Source of the DNA: Clostridium chrysemydis | GTDB lineage: Bacteria; Bacillota; Clostridia; Clostridiales; Clostridiaceae | NCBI RefSeq assembly: GCF_015234215.1 | Contig: NZ_JADEKP010000001.1 | Coordinates: 1,054,001-1,118,000 of the forward strand | Direction of reading: 5' to 3' | DNA: 64,000 nucleotides | In this document: positions 48,571-57,817 of the stretch, one piece after another | Layout: the number at the start of each line of letters is the position of its first letter | Numbering within the stretch: position 1 is the first letter of the stretch | Position numbers and translations under genes: made by a program | The notes under the pieces: model-generated | The model's database searches: none | What the model was told of the DNA's origin: nothing | Seen by the model: only the letters and a program-made list of their open reading frames with translations

Positions 48571-49281
48571 TTATTTTGAAACTAAAGTTCCTATTTTTTC
48601 ACCTGAGATTGCTTTTTGAATATTTCCACCATCATCTAAACCAAAAACTAATATTGGAATGTTATTATCCATACATAATGAAGTCGCTGTAGAATCCATT
48701 ACTTGTAGTCCTTGTTCTAAAACTTGTATATATGATAGTTTATCATATTTTTTTGCATCTTCATACTTATGAGGGTCTTTATCATAAACACCATCTACTT
48801 TTTTAGCTAAAAGAATTACATCAGCTTCAATTTCAGCTGCTCTTAAAGCTGCAGTTGTATCTGTTGAGAAATATGGATTTCCTGTTCCTGCTGCAAAAAT
48901 AACAACTCTTCCTTTTTCTAGGTGTCTCATAGCTCTTCTTCTTATAAATGGCTCTGCAATTTCTTTCATTTCTATAGCAGTTTGAACTCTAGTATCTACT
49001 CCAACTTGCTCTAATGAATCTTGTAGGGCTAAAGCATTTATACATGTTGCCATCATCCCCATATAATCAGCAGTAGTTCTGTCCATTCCTTCACCACTTC
49101 TGCCTCTCCATATGTTTCCGCCACCTACAACAGCTCCAACTTCGATTCCTTGGTCAACTAACTGTTTTATTTCAAGTGCTATTCTTTTAGCTACATTAAA
49201 ATCTAACCCAAATCCACTTTCTCCTGCTAACGCTTCTCCTGAAAGTTTTAACATCACTCTATTATATTTACCTTTAGCCAT
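48571..49281 (-). CDS. pyrH: Uridylate kinase
   Basis: A 236-residue hexameric UMP kinase of the amino acid kinase family, making UDP. Motifs are [12 protein letters not shown] near the start, VGGGNIWRG near 52, [17 protein letters not shown] near 131 and [11 protein letters not shown] near 160. SD AGGAGG. It follows the tsf terminator and precedes frr. Confidence 0.97.
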   Translation of the reverse strand: MAKGKYNRVMLKLSGEALAGESGFGLDFNVAKRIALEIKQLVDQGIEVGAVVGGGNIWRGRSGEGMDRTTADYMGMMATCINALALQDSLEQVGVDTRVQTAIEMKEIAEPFIRRRAMRHLEKGRVVIFAAGTGNPYFSTDTTAALRAAEIEADVILLAKKVDGVYDKDPHKYEDAKKYDKLSYIQVLEQGLQVMDSTATSLCMDNNIPILVFGLDDGGNIQKAISGEKIGTLVSK

Positions 49282-49318
49282 TAAAATCCCTCCTAAATAT
49301 GTTTTTATTATATTTTTT

Positions 49319-49345
49319 AAAAAAAGAGAACACTAGGTGTTCTCT
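49319..49345 (-). terminator. Terminator of tsf
   Basis: A perfect 9-bp stem AGAGAACAC/GTGTTCTCT (49325-49333 with 49337-49345) with a long T run on the minus strand. Confidence 0.85.
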
Positions 49346-49355
49346 CATTAGTTAA

Positions 49356-50264
49356 TTATTTACCCATTTGTTTAGCAACTTCTTCAGCAAAGTTTTCTTC
49401 TTTCTTTTCGATTCCTTCTCCTCTTTCGAATCTAACAAACTTTGTGATTGTTATTGGAGAACCAACTTCTTTAGATTTTTCTTCTACTAATCCTGCTATT
49501 GTCTTATCGCCATCTTTAACCCAAACTTGGTCAACTAAGCAAACTTCTTTGAAGTATTTCTTAATTCTTCCTTCAACCATTTTATCAACGATTTTTTCAG
49601 GTTTTCCTTCATTAAGAGCTTGAACTCTGTAGATTTCTTTTTCTTTTTCTAAAGATTCAGTATCTACTGAAGTTCTATCTAAGAATAATGGGTTAGCTGC
49701 TGCAACTTGCATACAAAGTTCTTTAGCAACTTCTCCTACTACTTCTGAGTCAGCTTCACAGCTAGCTTCCACAAGAACACCAATTCTTCCGCCACCGTGG
49801 ATATAGCTTGCTATGTTTCCACTTTCAACGTGTAATCTTTCGAATCTTCTAACTGTCATGTTTTCACCTAATTTAGCTACTAATGAAGTTAAAGCTTCGC
49901 TTACAGTTTGATCTCCTATTTTTTCGTTTAATAATTCTTCTACAGTGTTAACATTAGTTGTTGCAACTATTTCAGCTAATTTTGTAGCGAATCCTACGAA
50001 TTCTTCGTTTAAAGCAACGAAGTCAGTTTCACAGTTAACTTCTACGATTGAAGCAGTTTTACCATCTTCTGAAACGTAAGTTTTAACTATACCTTCTGCT
50101 GCAATTCTATCAGCTTTTTTAGCTGCAGCTGCTAATCCTTTTTCTCTTAAGAATTCTACTGCTTTTTCAATGTCTCCATTAGTTTCTTTAAGAGCTTTCT
50201 TACAGTCCATCATCCCTACGCCAGTTTTATCTCTTAATTCTTTAACCGCTTTTGCTGTTATCAT
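49356..50264 (-). CDS. tsf: Elongation factor Ts
   Basis: A 302-residue nucleotide exchange factor for EF-Tu. The N-terminal UBA-like domain has [19 protein letters not shown]; the core has [14 protein letters not shown] and the mobile coiled-coil segment near 175-225 ([20 protein letters not shown]). The start is ATG 50264, 8 bases after GGAGG; a TTG two codons upstream is too close. It is cotranscribed with rpsB past a weak hairpin. Confidence 0.97.
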   Translation of the reverse strand: MITAKAVKELRDKTGVGMMDCKKALKETNGDIEKAVEFLREKGLAAAAKKADRIAAEGIVKTYVSEDGKTASIVEVNCETDFVALNEEFVGFATKLAEIVATTNVNTVEELLNEKIGDQTVSEALTSLVAKLGENMTVRRFERLHVESGNIASYIHGGGRIGVLVEASCEADSEVVGEVAKELCMQVAAANPLFLDRTSVDTESLEKEKEIYRVQALNEGKPEKIVDKMVEGRIKKYFKEVCLVDQVWVKDGDKTIAGLVEEKSKEVGSPITITKFVRFERGEGIEKKEENFAEEVAKQMGK

Positions 50265-50315
50265 ATTCAATTCCTCCTATATTATAAAAAGTAACCCTTA
50301 TCATTCATTAGGGCA

Positions 50316-50348
50316 AAAGGTAAATGAAGAACTACCTCATCTACCTTT
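50316..50348 (-). promoter_or_regulatory. Hairpin between rpsB and tsf
   Basis: A 12-bp stem with one G-U pair (50316-50327 with 50337-50348). No proper T tract follows on the minus strand, so it more likely tunes rpsB:tsf ratios or stabilises the rpsB 3' end than stops transcription fully. Confidence 0.55.
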
Positions 50349-50358
50349 AAAAAATAAA

Positions 50359-51060
50359 TTACTCTTCTATTTGTTCCCCTTGTCTTCCTTCGATGACAGC
50401 ATCAGCCATTTTTGAAGCAATAAGCTTAACTGCTCTGATTGCATCGTCATTTCCTGGAATTACGTAATCAACTTCTTCTGGGTCACAGTTAGTATCAACG
50501 ATAGCTACTACTGGAATTCCTAATATCTTAGCTTCTGAGATAGCATTCTTTTCTTTTCTTGGATCAACTACGAACATAGCTCCTACATTTGTAGCATCTA
50601 AGTTTCTGATTCCACCTAAGTTTTTCTCTAACTTTTCAAGTTCACCTTTTAATTTGAAAACTTCTTTCTTAGGTAAAACATCGAATGTTCCATCTTCTTC
50701 CATCTTTTCGATATCTTCCATTTTTCTGATTCTTGTTCTGATAGTTTTGAAGTTTGTTAACATTCCACCTAACCATCTGTTGTTTACGAAGTGCATGTTT
50801 GATCTGATTGCTTCTTCTTTTATAGCATCTTGAGCTTGTTTCTTAGTTCCAACGAAAAGTATATCTTTTCCTGACTCTGAAACTTCTCTTAAGAAGTCAT
50901 AAGCTTCCTCTGCTTTTTTAACTGTTTTTTGAAGATCTATTATATATATCCCATTTCTTTCTGTGAATATATATGGAGCCATTTTAGGGTTCCATCTTCT
51001 AGTTTGGTGTCCGAAATGTACACCAGCTTCTAATAATTGTTTCATTGATATTACTGACAT
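50359..51060 (-). CDS. rpsB: 30S ribosomal protein S2
   Basis: A 233-residue S2. Family marks are [48 protein letters not shown] and [19 protein letters not shown]. The start is ATG 51060, 7 bases after AGGAGG; a second GGAGG further up and a GTG-initiated nine-residue extension are rejected. It has a consensus promoter and a hairpin leader of about 100 nt. Confidence 0.97.
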   Translation of the reverse strand: MSVISMKQLLEAGVHFGHQTRRWNPKMAPYIFTERNGIYIIDLQKTVKKAEEAYDFLREVSESGKDILFVGTKKQAQDAIKEEAIRSNMHFVNNRWLGGMLTNFKTIRTRIRKMEDIEKMEEDGTFDVLPKKEVFKLKGELEKLEKNLGGIRNLDATNVGAMFVVDPRKEKNAISEAKILGIPVVAIVDTNCDPEEVDYVIPGNDDAIRAVKLIASKMADAVIEGRQGEQIEE

Positions 51061-51161
51061 TTTCTTACCTCCTGGTTTTTCCTCCACTACACTCTTGTAA
51101 GGATCTTAACCATTTAAGAACCGCCTTACAATTCTAAATGCAATGTGTGTATTTTATTACC
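51061..51161 (-). ncRNA. Structured leader of rpsB, possible S2 autoregulation site
   Basis: Between the predicted transcription start and the SD, 51095-51131 folds into TTGTAAGG/CCTTACAA (8 bp) with an inner TCTTAA/TTAAGA helix and a 4-base loop. S2 controls its own operon in other bacteria through the leader; the link here is by position only. Confidence 0.45.
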
Positions 51162-51167
51162 TTGATT

Positions 51168-51196
51168 AGTATATCATAGAGACTCTATTCAATCAA
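51168..51196 (-). promoter_or_regulatory. Sigma-A promoter of rpsB-tsf
   Basis: TTGATT (51191-51196) and TATACT (51168-51173) on the minus strand with a 17-base spacer. Confidence 0.8.
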
Positions 51197-51451
51197 CATA
51201 AATTTTCATTTTTCTTTTTAATTTTAAATTGGCTTTGTAGAATAATAAACTCATAGTGATAATCTATCCATTTACTTGAATTATACATATATAATATCGA
51301 CTAATTTAAATTTAATAATACATTTTATAATCTAAACACTTTTAATATTTTAAAATATCTAGACCATTACATCTTGTAAATTCTCTTTTTTGACTTTAAT
51401 AAACTTATTTCAACGTTGACTTTTGAATTTATTTTAACTTTTTCTATGCGT
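51197..51451. other. AT-rich spacer between codY terminator and rpsB promoter
   Basis: This stretch is very AT-rich. I see no reading frame with an SD on either strand, no tRNA and no clear hairpin. It may contain upstream A-tract promoter elements for rpsB. Confidence 0.5.
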
Positions 51452-51485
51452 AAAAAAAGATATCTACTATATATAGATACCTTTT
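51452..51485 (-). terminator. Terminator of codY
   Basis: A 12-bp stem with one G-U pair (51455-51466 with 51474-51485) followed by seven Ts on the minus strand. Confidence 0.85.
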
Positions 51486-51489
51486 AAAA

Positions 51490-52266
51490 TTATCTTATTT
51501 TATTTAACTCTTCTAGAAGTTTATCATTTAAAACCTTAATATGAGTTCCCTTCATTCCAAGAGATCTAGATTCAATAACTCCAGCACTTTCAAATTTTCT
51601 TAAAGCATTTACTATAACGCTTCTTGTAATACCAACTTTGTCTGCTATTTTAGATGCAACTAAAAGCCCTTCTTGACCATCTAATTCATTAAAAATATGC
51701 TCAACTGCTTCAAGTTCTGAATAAGAAAGAGTTCCGATTGCAAGCTGTACTACAGCTTTCTTTCTAGTATCTTCTGCTAATTCATCTTGCCTAGCTCTTA
51801 GCATTTCCATACCAACTACAGTTGCACTATATTCGCAAAGCACTAGATCATCCTCTGTAAATACAGTTCCAAATCTTGCAAGTAAAAGCGTCCCAATTCT
51901 TTCCCTATTTCCTATAACAGGAACGATAGTAGAAAGCTTGTTTAATACTTTACACTCACCAACTTCTTCAAAAACACATTGTCCTTGATTTTTAAGATTT
52001 GATAATGTCTCTCCAACACTTAAAAGTTTATCGTTGTAATCCTTTGGAAATTTCTTTTCCTCCATTACACGCATTTTCATTATATCGCATTCAAATTTAT
52101 CTGAAAAGCTATATCCAATTACCTTACCAGTTTTATCTACTAAATACACATTACATTCTAGCACTTCACTTAGTAAATCACATATATCTTCAAAAGCAAC
52201 AGCTTCAGCTCCGCTCTTTTGTAATATCTTATTTAATCTTCTCGTTTTATTAAGCAATGATGACAT
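51490..52266 (-). CDS. codY: GTP- and branched-chain-amino-acid-sensing regulator CodY
   Basis: A 258-residue global repressor that senses GTP and Ile/Leu/Val and switches from growth to stationary phase, often also controlling toxin and sporulation genes in clostridia. The N-terminal GAF domain opens [18 protein letters not shown] and [16 protein letters not shown]. The C-terminal winged helix has [20 protein letters not shown] near 205-225. SD AAGGAGG. A palindrome in its upstream region suggests autoregulation. Confidence 0.97.
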   Translation of the reverse strand: MSSLLNKTRRLNKILQKSGAEAVAFEDICDLLSEVLECNVYLVDKTGKVIGYSFSDKFECDIMKMRVMEEKKFPKDYNDKLLSVGETLSNLKNQGQCVFEEVGECKVLNKLSTIVPVIGNRERIGTLLLARFGTVFTEDDLVLCEYSATVVGMEMLRARQDELAEDTRKKAVVQLAIGTLSYSELEAVEHIFNELDGQEGLLVASKIADKVGITRSVIVNALRKFESAGVIESRSLGMKGTHIKVLNDKLLEELNKIR

Positions 52267-52312
52267 TAAAAATCCTCCTTGATAATCTAAAAGCCTTTAG
52301 ACATATAATTTA

Positions 52313-52341
52313 AATTGTTAGAAAGTTCTAACAATTCTAAC
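52313..52341 (-). promoter_or_regulatory. Palindromic operator candidate upstream of codY
   Basis: Two 11-base arms AATTGTTAGAA/TTCTAACAATT (52313-52323 and 52326-52336) flank AG. A third TTCTAAC (52335-52341) adds a direct repeat with a 9-base step. It matches 11 of 15 positions of the CodY box AATTTTCWGAAAATT. There is no T tract, so it is not a usual terminator. Confidence 0.55.
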
Positions 52342-52427
52342 TCATTACAGTTTATCATAGAAAACTTCCTATTTCAACAAGATTATATGGCTCCTCGACA
52401 TATATTTTACCAAAGAGGATATATTAA

Positions 52428-54518
52428 TTATTTATCTTCACTATTATCTTTTTCTATAGTTTCTTTATGTTTACATTCAGGGTTAGCACATTGTATAAAA
52501 TCTCCAGATTTTTTAGAATATTTTTTTACCATGTAACTTCCACATTCAGGGCATTTCTTTTCAATTGGTTCGTTCCAACTTACAAAATCGCATTCTGGAT
52601 AAGTTGCACACCCGTAAAATCTTTTTCCCTTTTTACTTCTCTTAGCTAAAACCTTTCCTCCACATTTAGGACATGGTGCTGGAATTTCTTCAACTATAGG
52701 TTTTGCATTTTTACATTCAGGATATCCAGGACATGCTAAGAACTTACCGAATCTTCCTCTTTTTATGACCATCATTTTGCCACATTTATCACAAGGCACA
52801 TCACTAACTTCGTCTTCAATAACAACTTTAGATATTTCCTTTTCTGCTTTTTCAATAGCATGTTTTAAAGGTTCAAAGAAGTCACTAACAACTTTTTCCC
52901 ACTCTATGCTACCTTCTTCAATATTATCTAATCTCTTTTCCATCTCAGCTGTAAAGTCTACATCTACAATTTGATTAAAATATTCGCAAATAATATTGTT
53001 AACTATGAAACCTAATTCTGTTGGGAAAAGATTTTTCTTATCTCTTTCAACATAGTTTCTTCCAAGAAGTGTTGAAATAGTAGGTACGTATGTACTAGGT
53101 CTTCCTATTCCTTTTTCTTCTAAAAGTTTAACAAAAGATGCTTCTGTATATCTAGCTGGTGGTTGAGTGAAGTGTTGTTTTTCGTCTATGCTACTTGCAC
53201 TTAATGTTTCTGAAATCTCAAGGTCTGGTAATTTTGAATCATTTTCATCGTCTGAACCATACTCATAAATTTTCATAAATCCATCAAATTCTACTGTTGA
53301 GCCACTTGCTTTAAATAGATATCTACCATTTTCAATATTAATTGAGTTAGTATTTAGTTTGCATGAAGCCATTTGAGATGCCATAAACCTCTTCCAAATT
53401 AAATCATATAACTTAAATTGTTCTGGTGAAAGACTTGCCTTTGCAATTTCAGGTGTTATTAAAACATTAGATGGTCTTATAGCCTCGTGTGCATCTTGGA
53501 TGTTTTTCTTTGATTTATAAACTCTTGGTGATTCTGGTATGTAATCTTCACCATAATTTTCACTAATAAAGCCTAATGCAGAATCTTGAGCTTCTTTTGA
53601 TATTCTAACAGAGTCTGTTCTCATATAAGTTATAAGACCAACTGTTCCAAAACCTTTAACCTCTACTCCTTCGTAAAGCATTTGGGCTACAGACATCGTT
53701 TTCTGAGTTCTGTAATTTAACTTTTTATTTGCATCTTGTTGAAGTGTACTTGTTGTAAAAGGTGCTAGTGGATTTTTTACCTTAACCCCTTTTTTAATGT
53801 CTTTAATAATAAATTTATCTTTATCAATTCCATTTACTACTTCATTTGCATCTTTTTCATTTTTAAGTTCAATTTTCTTTCCATCGCATTTAGAAAGTTT
53901 TATTTTGAATTTTTTTCTTCCTTTTTTAAGTTCACAGTCTACTGTCCAAAATTCTTCTGGTATAAATTTTTTTATTTCTTCTTCTCTATCACAAATAAGT
54001 TTTAGTGCAGCCGATTGTACTCTTCCAGCACTTAGCCCCCATTTTACATTTTTCCAAAGTATCGGACTTATCTCATACCCAACAAGCCTATCTAATATTC
54101 TTCTAGCTTGCTGTGCATCTACTAAACTTTTATCTATTTTCCTTGCTTCTTTTATAGAAGATTTAACTGCATTTTTTGTTATTTCATTAAAAACAATTCT
54201 ACAATCTTCTGTGTCATCTATTTTTAAAAGATTTGCTAGATGCCAAGAAATAGCTTCTCCCTCACGATCGGGGTCGGTTGCTAGATAGATTTTATCTGCT
54301 TTTTTTGCAGCTTTTCTAAGAGTTTTTAAAAGATCCCCTTTACCTCTTATAGTAATGTATTGAGGTTCATAATTATTTTCTATATCAACTCCAAGCTTAC
54401 TTTTTGGCAAATCTCTAACATGCCCCATAGAAGCTTCGACTATATAATTCTTTCCTAAATATTTTCCTATTGTTTTCGCCTTAGCAGGTGACTCAACTAT
54501 AACTAATTTTTGGCCCAT
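52428..54518 (-). CDS. topA: DNA topoisomerase I
   Basis: A 696-residue type IA topoisomerase that relaxes negative supercoils. It opens with the TOPRIM domain (KLVIVESPAKAKTIGKYLG). The active Tyr is in GLITYMRTDSVRIS, and GRPSTYVPTISTLLGRNYV lies in the core. Three C-terminal four-Cys zinc ribbons follow (CDKCGKM..CPGYPEC, CPKCGGK..CATYPEC, CPECGSY..CANPEC). ATG 54518 is the first possible start because an in-frame TAA lies two codons upstream. The good SD (GAGGGGGTGA, 54553-54562) is 34 bases away with a hairpin between. Confidence 0.97.
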   Translation of the reverse strand: MGQKLVIVESPAKAKTIGKYLGKNYIVEASMGHVRDLPKSKLGVDIENNYEPQYITIRGKGDLLKTLRKAAKKADKIYLATDPDREGEAISWHLANLLKIDDTEDCRIVFNEITKNAVKSSIKEARKIDKSLVDAQQARRILDRLVGYEISPILWKNVKWGLSAGRVQSAALKLICDREEEIKKFIPEEFWTVDCELKKGRKKFKIKLSKCDGKKIELKNEKDANEVVNGIDKDKFIIKDIKKGVKVKNPLAPFTTSTLQQDANKKLNYRTQKTMSVAQMLYEGVEVKGFGTVGLITYMRTDSVRISKEAQDSALGFISENYGEDYIPESPRVYKSKKNIQDAHEAIRPSNVLITPEIAKASLSPEQFKLYDLIWKRFMASQMASCKLNTNSINIENGRYLFKASGSTVEFDGFMKIYEYGSDDENDSKLPDLEISETLSASSIDEKQHFTQPPARYTEASFVKLLEEKGIGRPSTYVPTISTLLGRNYVERDKKNLFPTELGFIVNNIICEYFNQIVDVDFTAEMEKRLDNIEEGSIEWEKVVSDFFEPLKHAIEKAEKEISKVVIEDEVSDVPCDKCGKMMVIKRGRFGKFLACPGYPECKNAKPIVEEIPAPCPKCGGKVLAKRSKKGKRFYGCATYPECDFVSWNEPIEKKCPECGSYMVKKYSKKSGDFIQCANPECKHKETIEKDNSEDK

Positions 54519-54562
54519 AAATTAACTTCATATCTTGTGTATACGAAGTTATTCACCCCCTC
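54516..54562 (-). promoter_or_regulatory. Displaced SD and hairpin in front of topA
   Basis: SD GAGGGGGTGA (54553-54562) is separated from ATG 54516-54518 by 34 bases. Of these, 54523-54551 form an 11-bp hairpin with one G-U pair and a 7-base loop, leaving five unpaired bases. The 3' arm hides an out-of-frame ATG (54529-54531). Confidence 0.65.
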
Positions 54563-54570
54563 AAGTTTAT

Positions 54571-55626
54571 TTATAATACTCTGACATAATATTCGCCAGG
54601 CAAATTCATTATCTTATTATTAATTTGCATTTCAAATAATAACCTATAAAAAGTGTTTCTGTCAACCTTAGATTTTTTTAATAAATCATCAACGTGTACA
54701 GGTTCGTCACTAATTATTTCAAGTATTTTGTTTTGAATATCATCTTCTATCTCTGTTTCTTTTTCGTAATCTACATTTAAAAAGTCGTATAAAGACTGCT
54801 TATCATATACAATTGTCGCTCCTTCACTTAAAAGCATATTAGTACCTACATTATACTCTGAAAAGATAGACCCCGGAACAACTCCAACTTCTATACCTAT
54901 TTCATTTGAAAGGTCTACTGTAATTATAGAGCCACTTCCTTTTTTTGCTTCTGGTACTAGTAATTTATATGATAATGCGCTAATTATTCTATTTCTTCTT
55001 GGAAAGTTAAACGCAAAAGGTTTTGTTCCAAGCGGAAACTCACTTAATAAAAGTCCATATTTACTTATTTCTTCTAACAAGAATCTATTGCTATTCGGAT
55101 ATAAAACATCAATTCCAGACCCTAAAACAGCAATTGTATTTCCATTATTATTTAAAGCGCTTTTATGTGCAACTGCATCAATCCCTAACGCACCACCACT
55201 TACTATAGTAAATCCAACTTTAGCCATTTCTTTAACTAAGACATTTGTTGCTTTTTCTCCGTAAGTACTATGCCTTCTAGATCCAACTACACCAACTGTA
55301 GGTTCATTTAAAAGTTTTATGTTTCCTTTATAAAACATAAAATAAGGTGGCTCATCTAATCTTTTTAACTTTTCTGGATATTCTTCCATAGTAATAGTTA
55401 TAAAAGAAATATTAAGTGCTTCTAATTTTAATAAAAACTCCTCAGAAGATTTAAGTTCTTCTTCTTTATTATAATTTTTAAACTTTTTAAAAATATTTGG
55501 ATATTCGCATTTGATTATTTCGAATTTATCGAAAATCTCTTTTTCTTTACCATATTTAGATATTAAAAACAGCTTTCTTCTATTACTTATATCCATTGAT
55601 ATTAACCATAATATAAATTTTTCCAT
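54571..55626 (-). CDS. dprA: DNA processing protein DprA/Smf
   Basis: A 351-residue protein that loads RecA on incoming single-stranded DNA in transformation. The extended Rossmann fold has VGVVGSRRHSTYGEKA, IVSGGALGIDAVAHKSAL, AVLGSGIDVLYP and FNFPRRNRIISALS. An N-terminal helical domain (1-75) and a C-terminal winged helix (VDDLLKKSKVDRNTFYRLLFEM) complete it. It precedes topA, as in many Firmicutes. Short spacing to yifB (14 bases) suggests a yifB-dprA-topA unit. Confidence 0.95.
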   Translation of the reverse strand: MEKFILWLISMDISNRRKLFLISKYGKEKEIFDKFEIIKCEYPNIFKKFKNYNKEEELKSSEEFLLKLEALNISFITITMEEYPEKLKRLDEPPYFMFYKGNIKLLNEPTVGVVGSRRHSTYGEKATNVLVKEMAKVGFTIVSGGALGIDAVAHKSALNNNGNTIAVLGSGIDVLYPNSNRFLLEEISKYGLLLSEFPLGTKPFAFNFPRRNRIISALSYKLLVPEAKKGSGSIITVDLSNEIGIEVGVVPGSIFSEYNVGTNMLLSEGATIVYDKQSLYDFLNVDYEKETEIEDDIQNKILEIISDEPVHVDDLLKKSKVDRNTFYRLLFEMQINNKIMNLPGEYYVRVL

Positions 55627-55640
55627 ATGTCTACCCCTTT

Positions 55641-57161
55641 TTAAATAATCTCTCCATCAAAATCTCTTCTAAATCCCACCGCTTCAATGATATGTGGTGC
55701 TTCAATTTTTTCTTTTCCATCAATATCTGCAATAGTTCTTGCAACTTTTAAAATTTTTCCATATCCTCTTACTGATATATTAGTTTTCTCCACAATATTT
55801 TTTATAATTTTTTCACTTTCATCGTCTAAAATACAATATTTGAATATATCTTTTCCTATTAATTCTGAATTATAATTATAAGAAGTATTTTTATATCTTT
55901 TACTACTAATTGCTCTGCCTCTTGTTATTCCTTTAATCAAAGATTTTTCAGTTGTCATACTAAGACCCCTATGAATTTCAGTATAACTTAATCTTGGAAC
56001 AAAGTTAAAAATATCAATTCTATCTTTCATTGCTTTAGACAATCTATTCCTGTAATTTCTTATTTGATTTTTACTACAAACACATTTATCATCTTCTATA
56101 CCATAAGAAGAAAGTCCACAAGGACAGGGATTTGAAGCGGCAATTAGCATTACTTTACTTGGAAATTCTACTTTGCTATTTAATCTATCTACTCTAACTT
56201 TTCCGTCTTCAAGAGGAGATCTTAAAACTTCTAATGTGTCTCTTTTAAATTCTAGAATTTCATCTAAAAATAATATACCGTTGTGTGCTAAAGTTATTTC
56301 TCCTGGCCTTACATCTTTTCCTCCACCTATAAGAGAAGTTTTAGGAATTGTATAATGTGGAGCTCTAAATGGTATATCAAAAAATTCATCATCCTTTAAA
56401 TTCCCGCTTGCTGAATAAATCTTTAAAACTTCTAATTTTTCTTCATCTGATAGTTTTGGCATAATACTTTTTACAGCTCTTGCAAGCATACTTTTTCCTG
56501 CACCTGGATTTCCATATAATAGTATGTTGTGTCTTCCACTTACTGCAATTTGCAATGCTCTTTTTGATGTGTTTTGACCTATTATTTCATCGATACTTAA
56601 TTCATTTATAATATCTACTTCATTTTTAACTAATTCTAAGTTTTCAACTTCTCCATTTTGAATAAAATTTATAGTATCTTTTAAAGACGAAAAGCTATAT
56701 TTAGTTCCTTCATTAATATAGTTTAGTTCATATATATTTTCTCTTGGAATGATATAGTTATTTATCCCCTTAGACATTCCTTCTAGCATAATTGGAATAG
56801 TTCCATTTATTCTATTTAAATTACCATCTAAAGATAACTCACCGAATATAATGAAGTCTTCTAAATTTATATTTTTTATTTGATTTGATTCCATAAGTAT
56901 TCCAAGCGCAATAGGTAAATCTAGGAGACTCCCTATTTTTCTTATATCTGCAGGTGATAAATTTATAGTTATCCTACCTATTGGAAAATCATATCCTGAA
57001 TTCAATATAGCAGATCGAACACGCTCTCTTGATTCTTTAACAGAGGTATCAGCAAGACCTACTATATTAAATGAAGGTAAACCAACACTTATATCTACTT
57101 CTACATTTATAATTACACTCTCTACTCCTATATTAGTTGCACTTTTTAATTTTATTGCCAT
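55641..57161 (-). CDS. yifB: YifB/ComM family magnesium chelatase-like AAA+ ATPase
   Basis: A 506-residue protein with an N-terminal Lon-like domain (SPADIRKIGSLLDLPIALG), a central AAA+ domain (NILLYGNPGAGKSMLARAV, GILFLDEILEF) and a C-terminal Mg-chelatase-like region. ComM members are hexameric helicases that help integrate transforming DNA. A four-Cys patch (NPCPCGLSSYG..CVC) is typical. The start is ATG 57161 with AGAGGTG 6 bases upstream. It diverges from yraN and heads the yifB-dprA-topA run. Confidence 0.93.
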   Translation of the reverse strand: MAIKLKSATNIGVESVIINVEVDISVGLPSFNIVGLADTSVKESRERVRSAILNSGYDFPIGRITINLSPADIRKIGSLLDLPIALGILMESNQIKNINLEDFIIFGELSLDGNLNRINGTIPIMLEGMSKGINNYIIPRENIYELNYINEGTKYSFSSLKDTINFIQNGEVENLELVKNEVDIINELSIDEIIGQNTSKRALQIAVSGRHNILLYGNPGAGKSMLARAVKSIMPKLSDEEKLEVLKIYSASGNLKDDEFFDIPFRAPHYTIPKTSLIGGGKDVRPGEITLAHNGILFLDEILEFKRDTLEVLRSPLEDGKVRVDRLNSKVEFPSKVMLIAASNPCPCGLSSYGIEDDKCVCSKNQIRNYRNRLSKAMKDRIDIFNFVPRLSYTEIHRGLSMTTEKSLIKGITRGRAISSKRYKNTSYNYNSELIGKDIFKYCILDDESEKIIKNIVEKTNISVRGYGKILKVARTIADIDGKEKIEAPHIIEAVGFRRDFDGEII

Positions 57162-57202
57162 TATTCTCACCTCTTTTTTCTAATTATTAACATCCTTAAA
57201 AA

Positions 57203-57229
57203 TTTTAAACATTTACGCAATGTTTAAAA
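57203..57229. promoter_or_regulatory. Palindrome in the yifB/yraN divergent region
   Basis: Two perfect 11-base arms TTTTAAACATT/AATGTTTAAAA (57203-57213 and 57219-57229) around TACGC. It is almost equidistant from the yifB start (41 bases) and the yraN start (36 bases). No terminator is needed between divergent genes, so an operator is the better reading. Confidence 0.55.
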
Positions 57230-57265
57230 AATATTTTTAAGTTAATACTTTAAATGGTGATTAAT

Positions 57266-57631
57266 ATGAATTTAAATAAAGATATTGGTAAATATGGAGA
57301 AACCCTTGCAAACTCTTATTTAAGAGCATTAGGTTTTTCAATACTTAAAGAAAATTTTAGAAATCGATTTGGTGAAATCGATATTATAGCAAATAAGAAC
57401 AATCTATTAATTTTCGTAGAAGTTAAAACTAGATTTACTAAAAGTTATGGAACCCCCTCTGAATCTGTTACACGGTCAAAGCAAAAAAATATTATAAAAC
57501 TTTCTAAATACTTTTTACTAAGTAAAAGAACTTTAAACTTTTATATAAGATATGATGTTATAGAAATCCTTTTAAACTCTAACGATGAAGATTATAAAAT
57601 TAATCATATAAAAAATGCTTTTTACGCTTAA
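57266..57631 (+). CDS. yraN: YraN family (UPF0102) nuclease-like protein
   Basis: A 121-residue protein with a restriction-endonuclease-like fold. It opens NLNKDIGKYGETLANSYL and carries the metal-binding pattern GEIDIIA plus FVEVKTR (the E/D-ExK layout). Function is unresolved but relatives are linked to recombination and repair. The start chosen is ATG 57266, 5 bases after GGTGA; a GTG-containing four-codon extension from 57254 overlaps that SD. It is the only plus-strand gene of the right half and diverges from yifB. Confidence 0.9.
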   Translation: MNLNKDIGKYGETLANSYLRALGFSILKENFRNRFGEIDIIANKNNLLIFVEVKTRFTKSYGTPSESVTRSKQKNIIKLSKYFLLSKRTLNFYIRYDVIEILLNSNDEDYKINHIKNAFYA

Positions 57632-57784
57632 ATTTTTATCTATTTTAAAGATATAGTTATCTAACTTTTATTTATAATTCATTATGCATTAAAAATTTGA
57701 TTTAACCACGCTATCTAATAACCGCTCTTTTTAAATTTTATATAAAGGATTCTTCCTACCTTTTTGTATAATTGCTCCATACAT

Positions 57785-57817
57785 AAAAAAGAGAGTAACT
57801 AAATCTGTTACTCTCTT
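57785..57817 (-). terminator. Terminator of rnhB
   Basis: A perfect 11-bp stem AAGAGAGTAAC/GTTACTCTCTT (57789-57799 with 57807-57817) with Ts on the minus strand. The rnhB stop lies inside it. It may also stop yraN transcripts from the other side. Confidence 0.85.

Noticed and set aside
51061-51087. Longer rpsB start (GTG at 51087) with a second GGAGG nearby
   Set aside because: The stretch translates into the true SD region, and the nine extra residues do not resemble S2. ATG 51060 has the better spacing.
54522-54552. Resemblance to a loxP site: TATACGAAGTTAT equals one 13-bp loxP arm, and the other arm matches about 9-10 of 13
   Set aside because: The spacer is 5 bases, not 8, the second arm is imperfect, and the repeat is explained by the topA leader hairpin. 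No Cre-like gene is visible.
57632-57784. Possible small gene or RNA between yraN and rnhB
   Set aside because: No SD-led frame, tRNA-like fold or strong promoter was seen. Only the rnhB terminator at its right end is supported.
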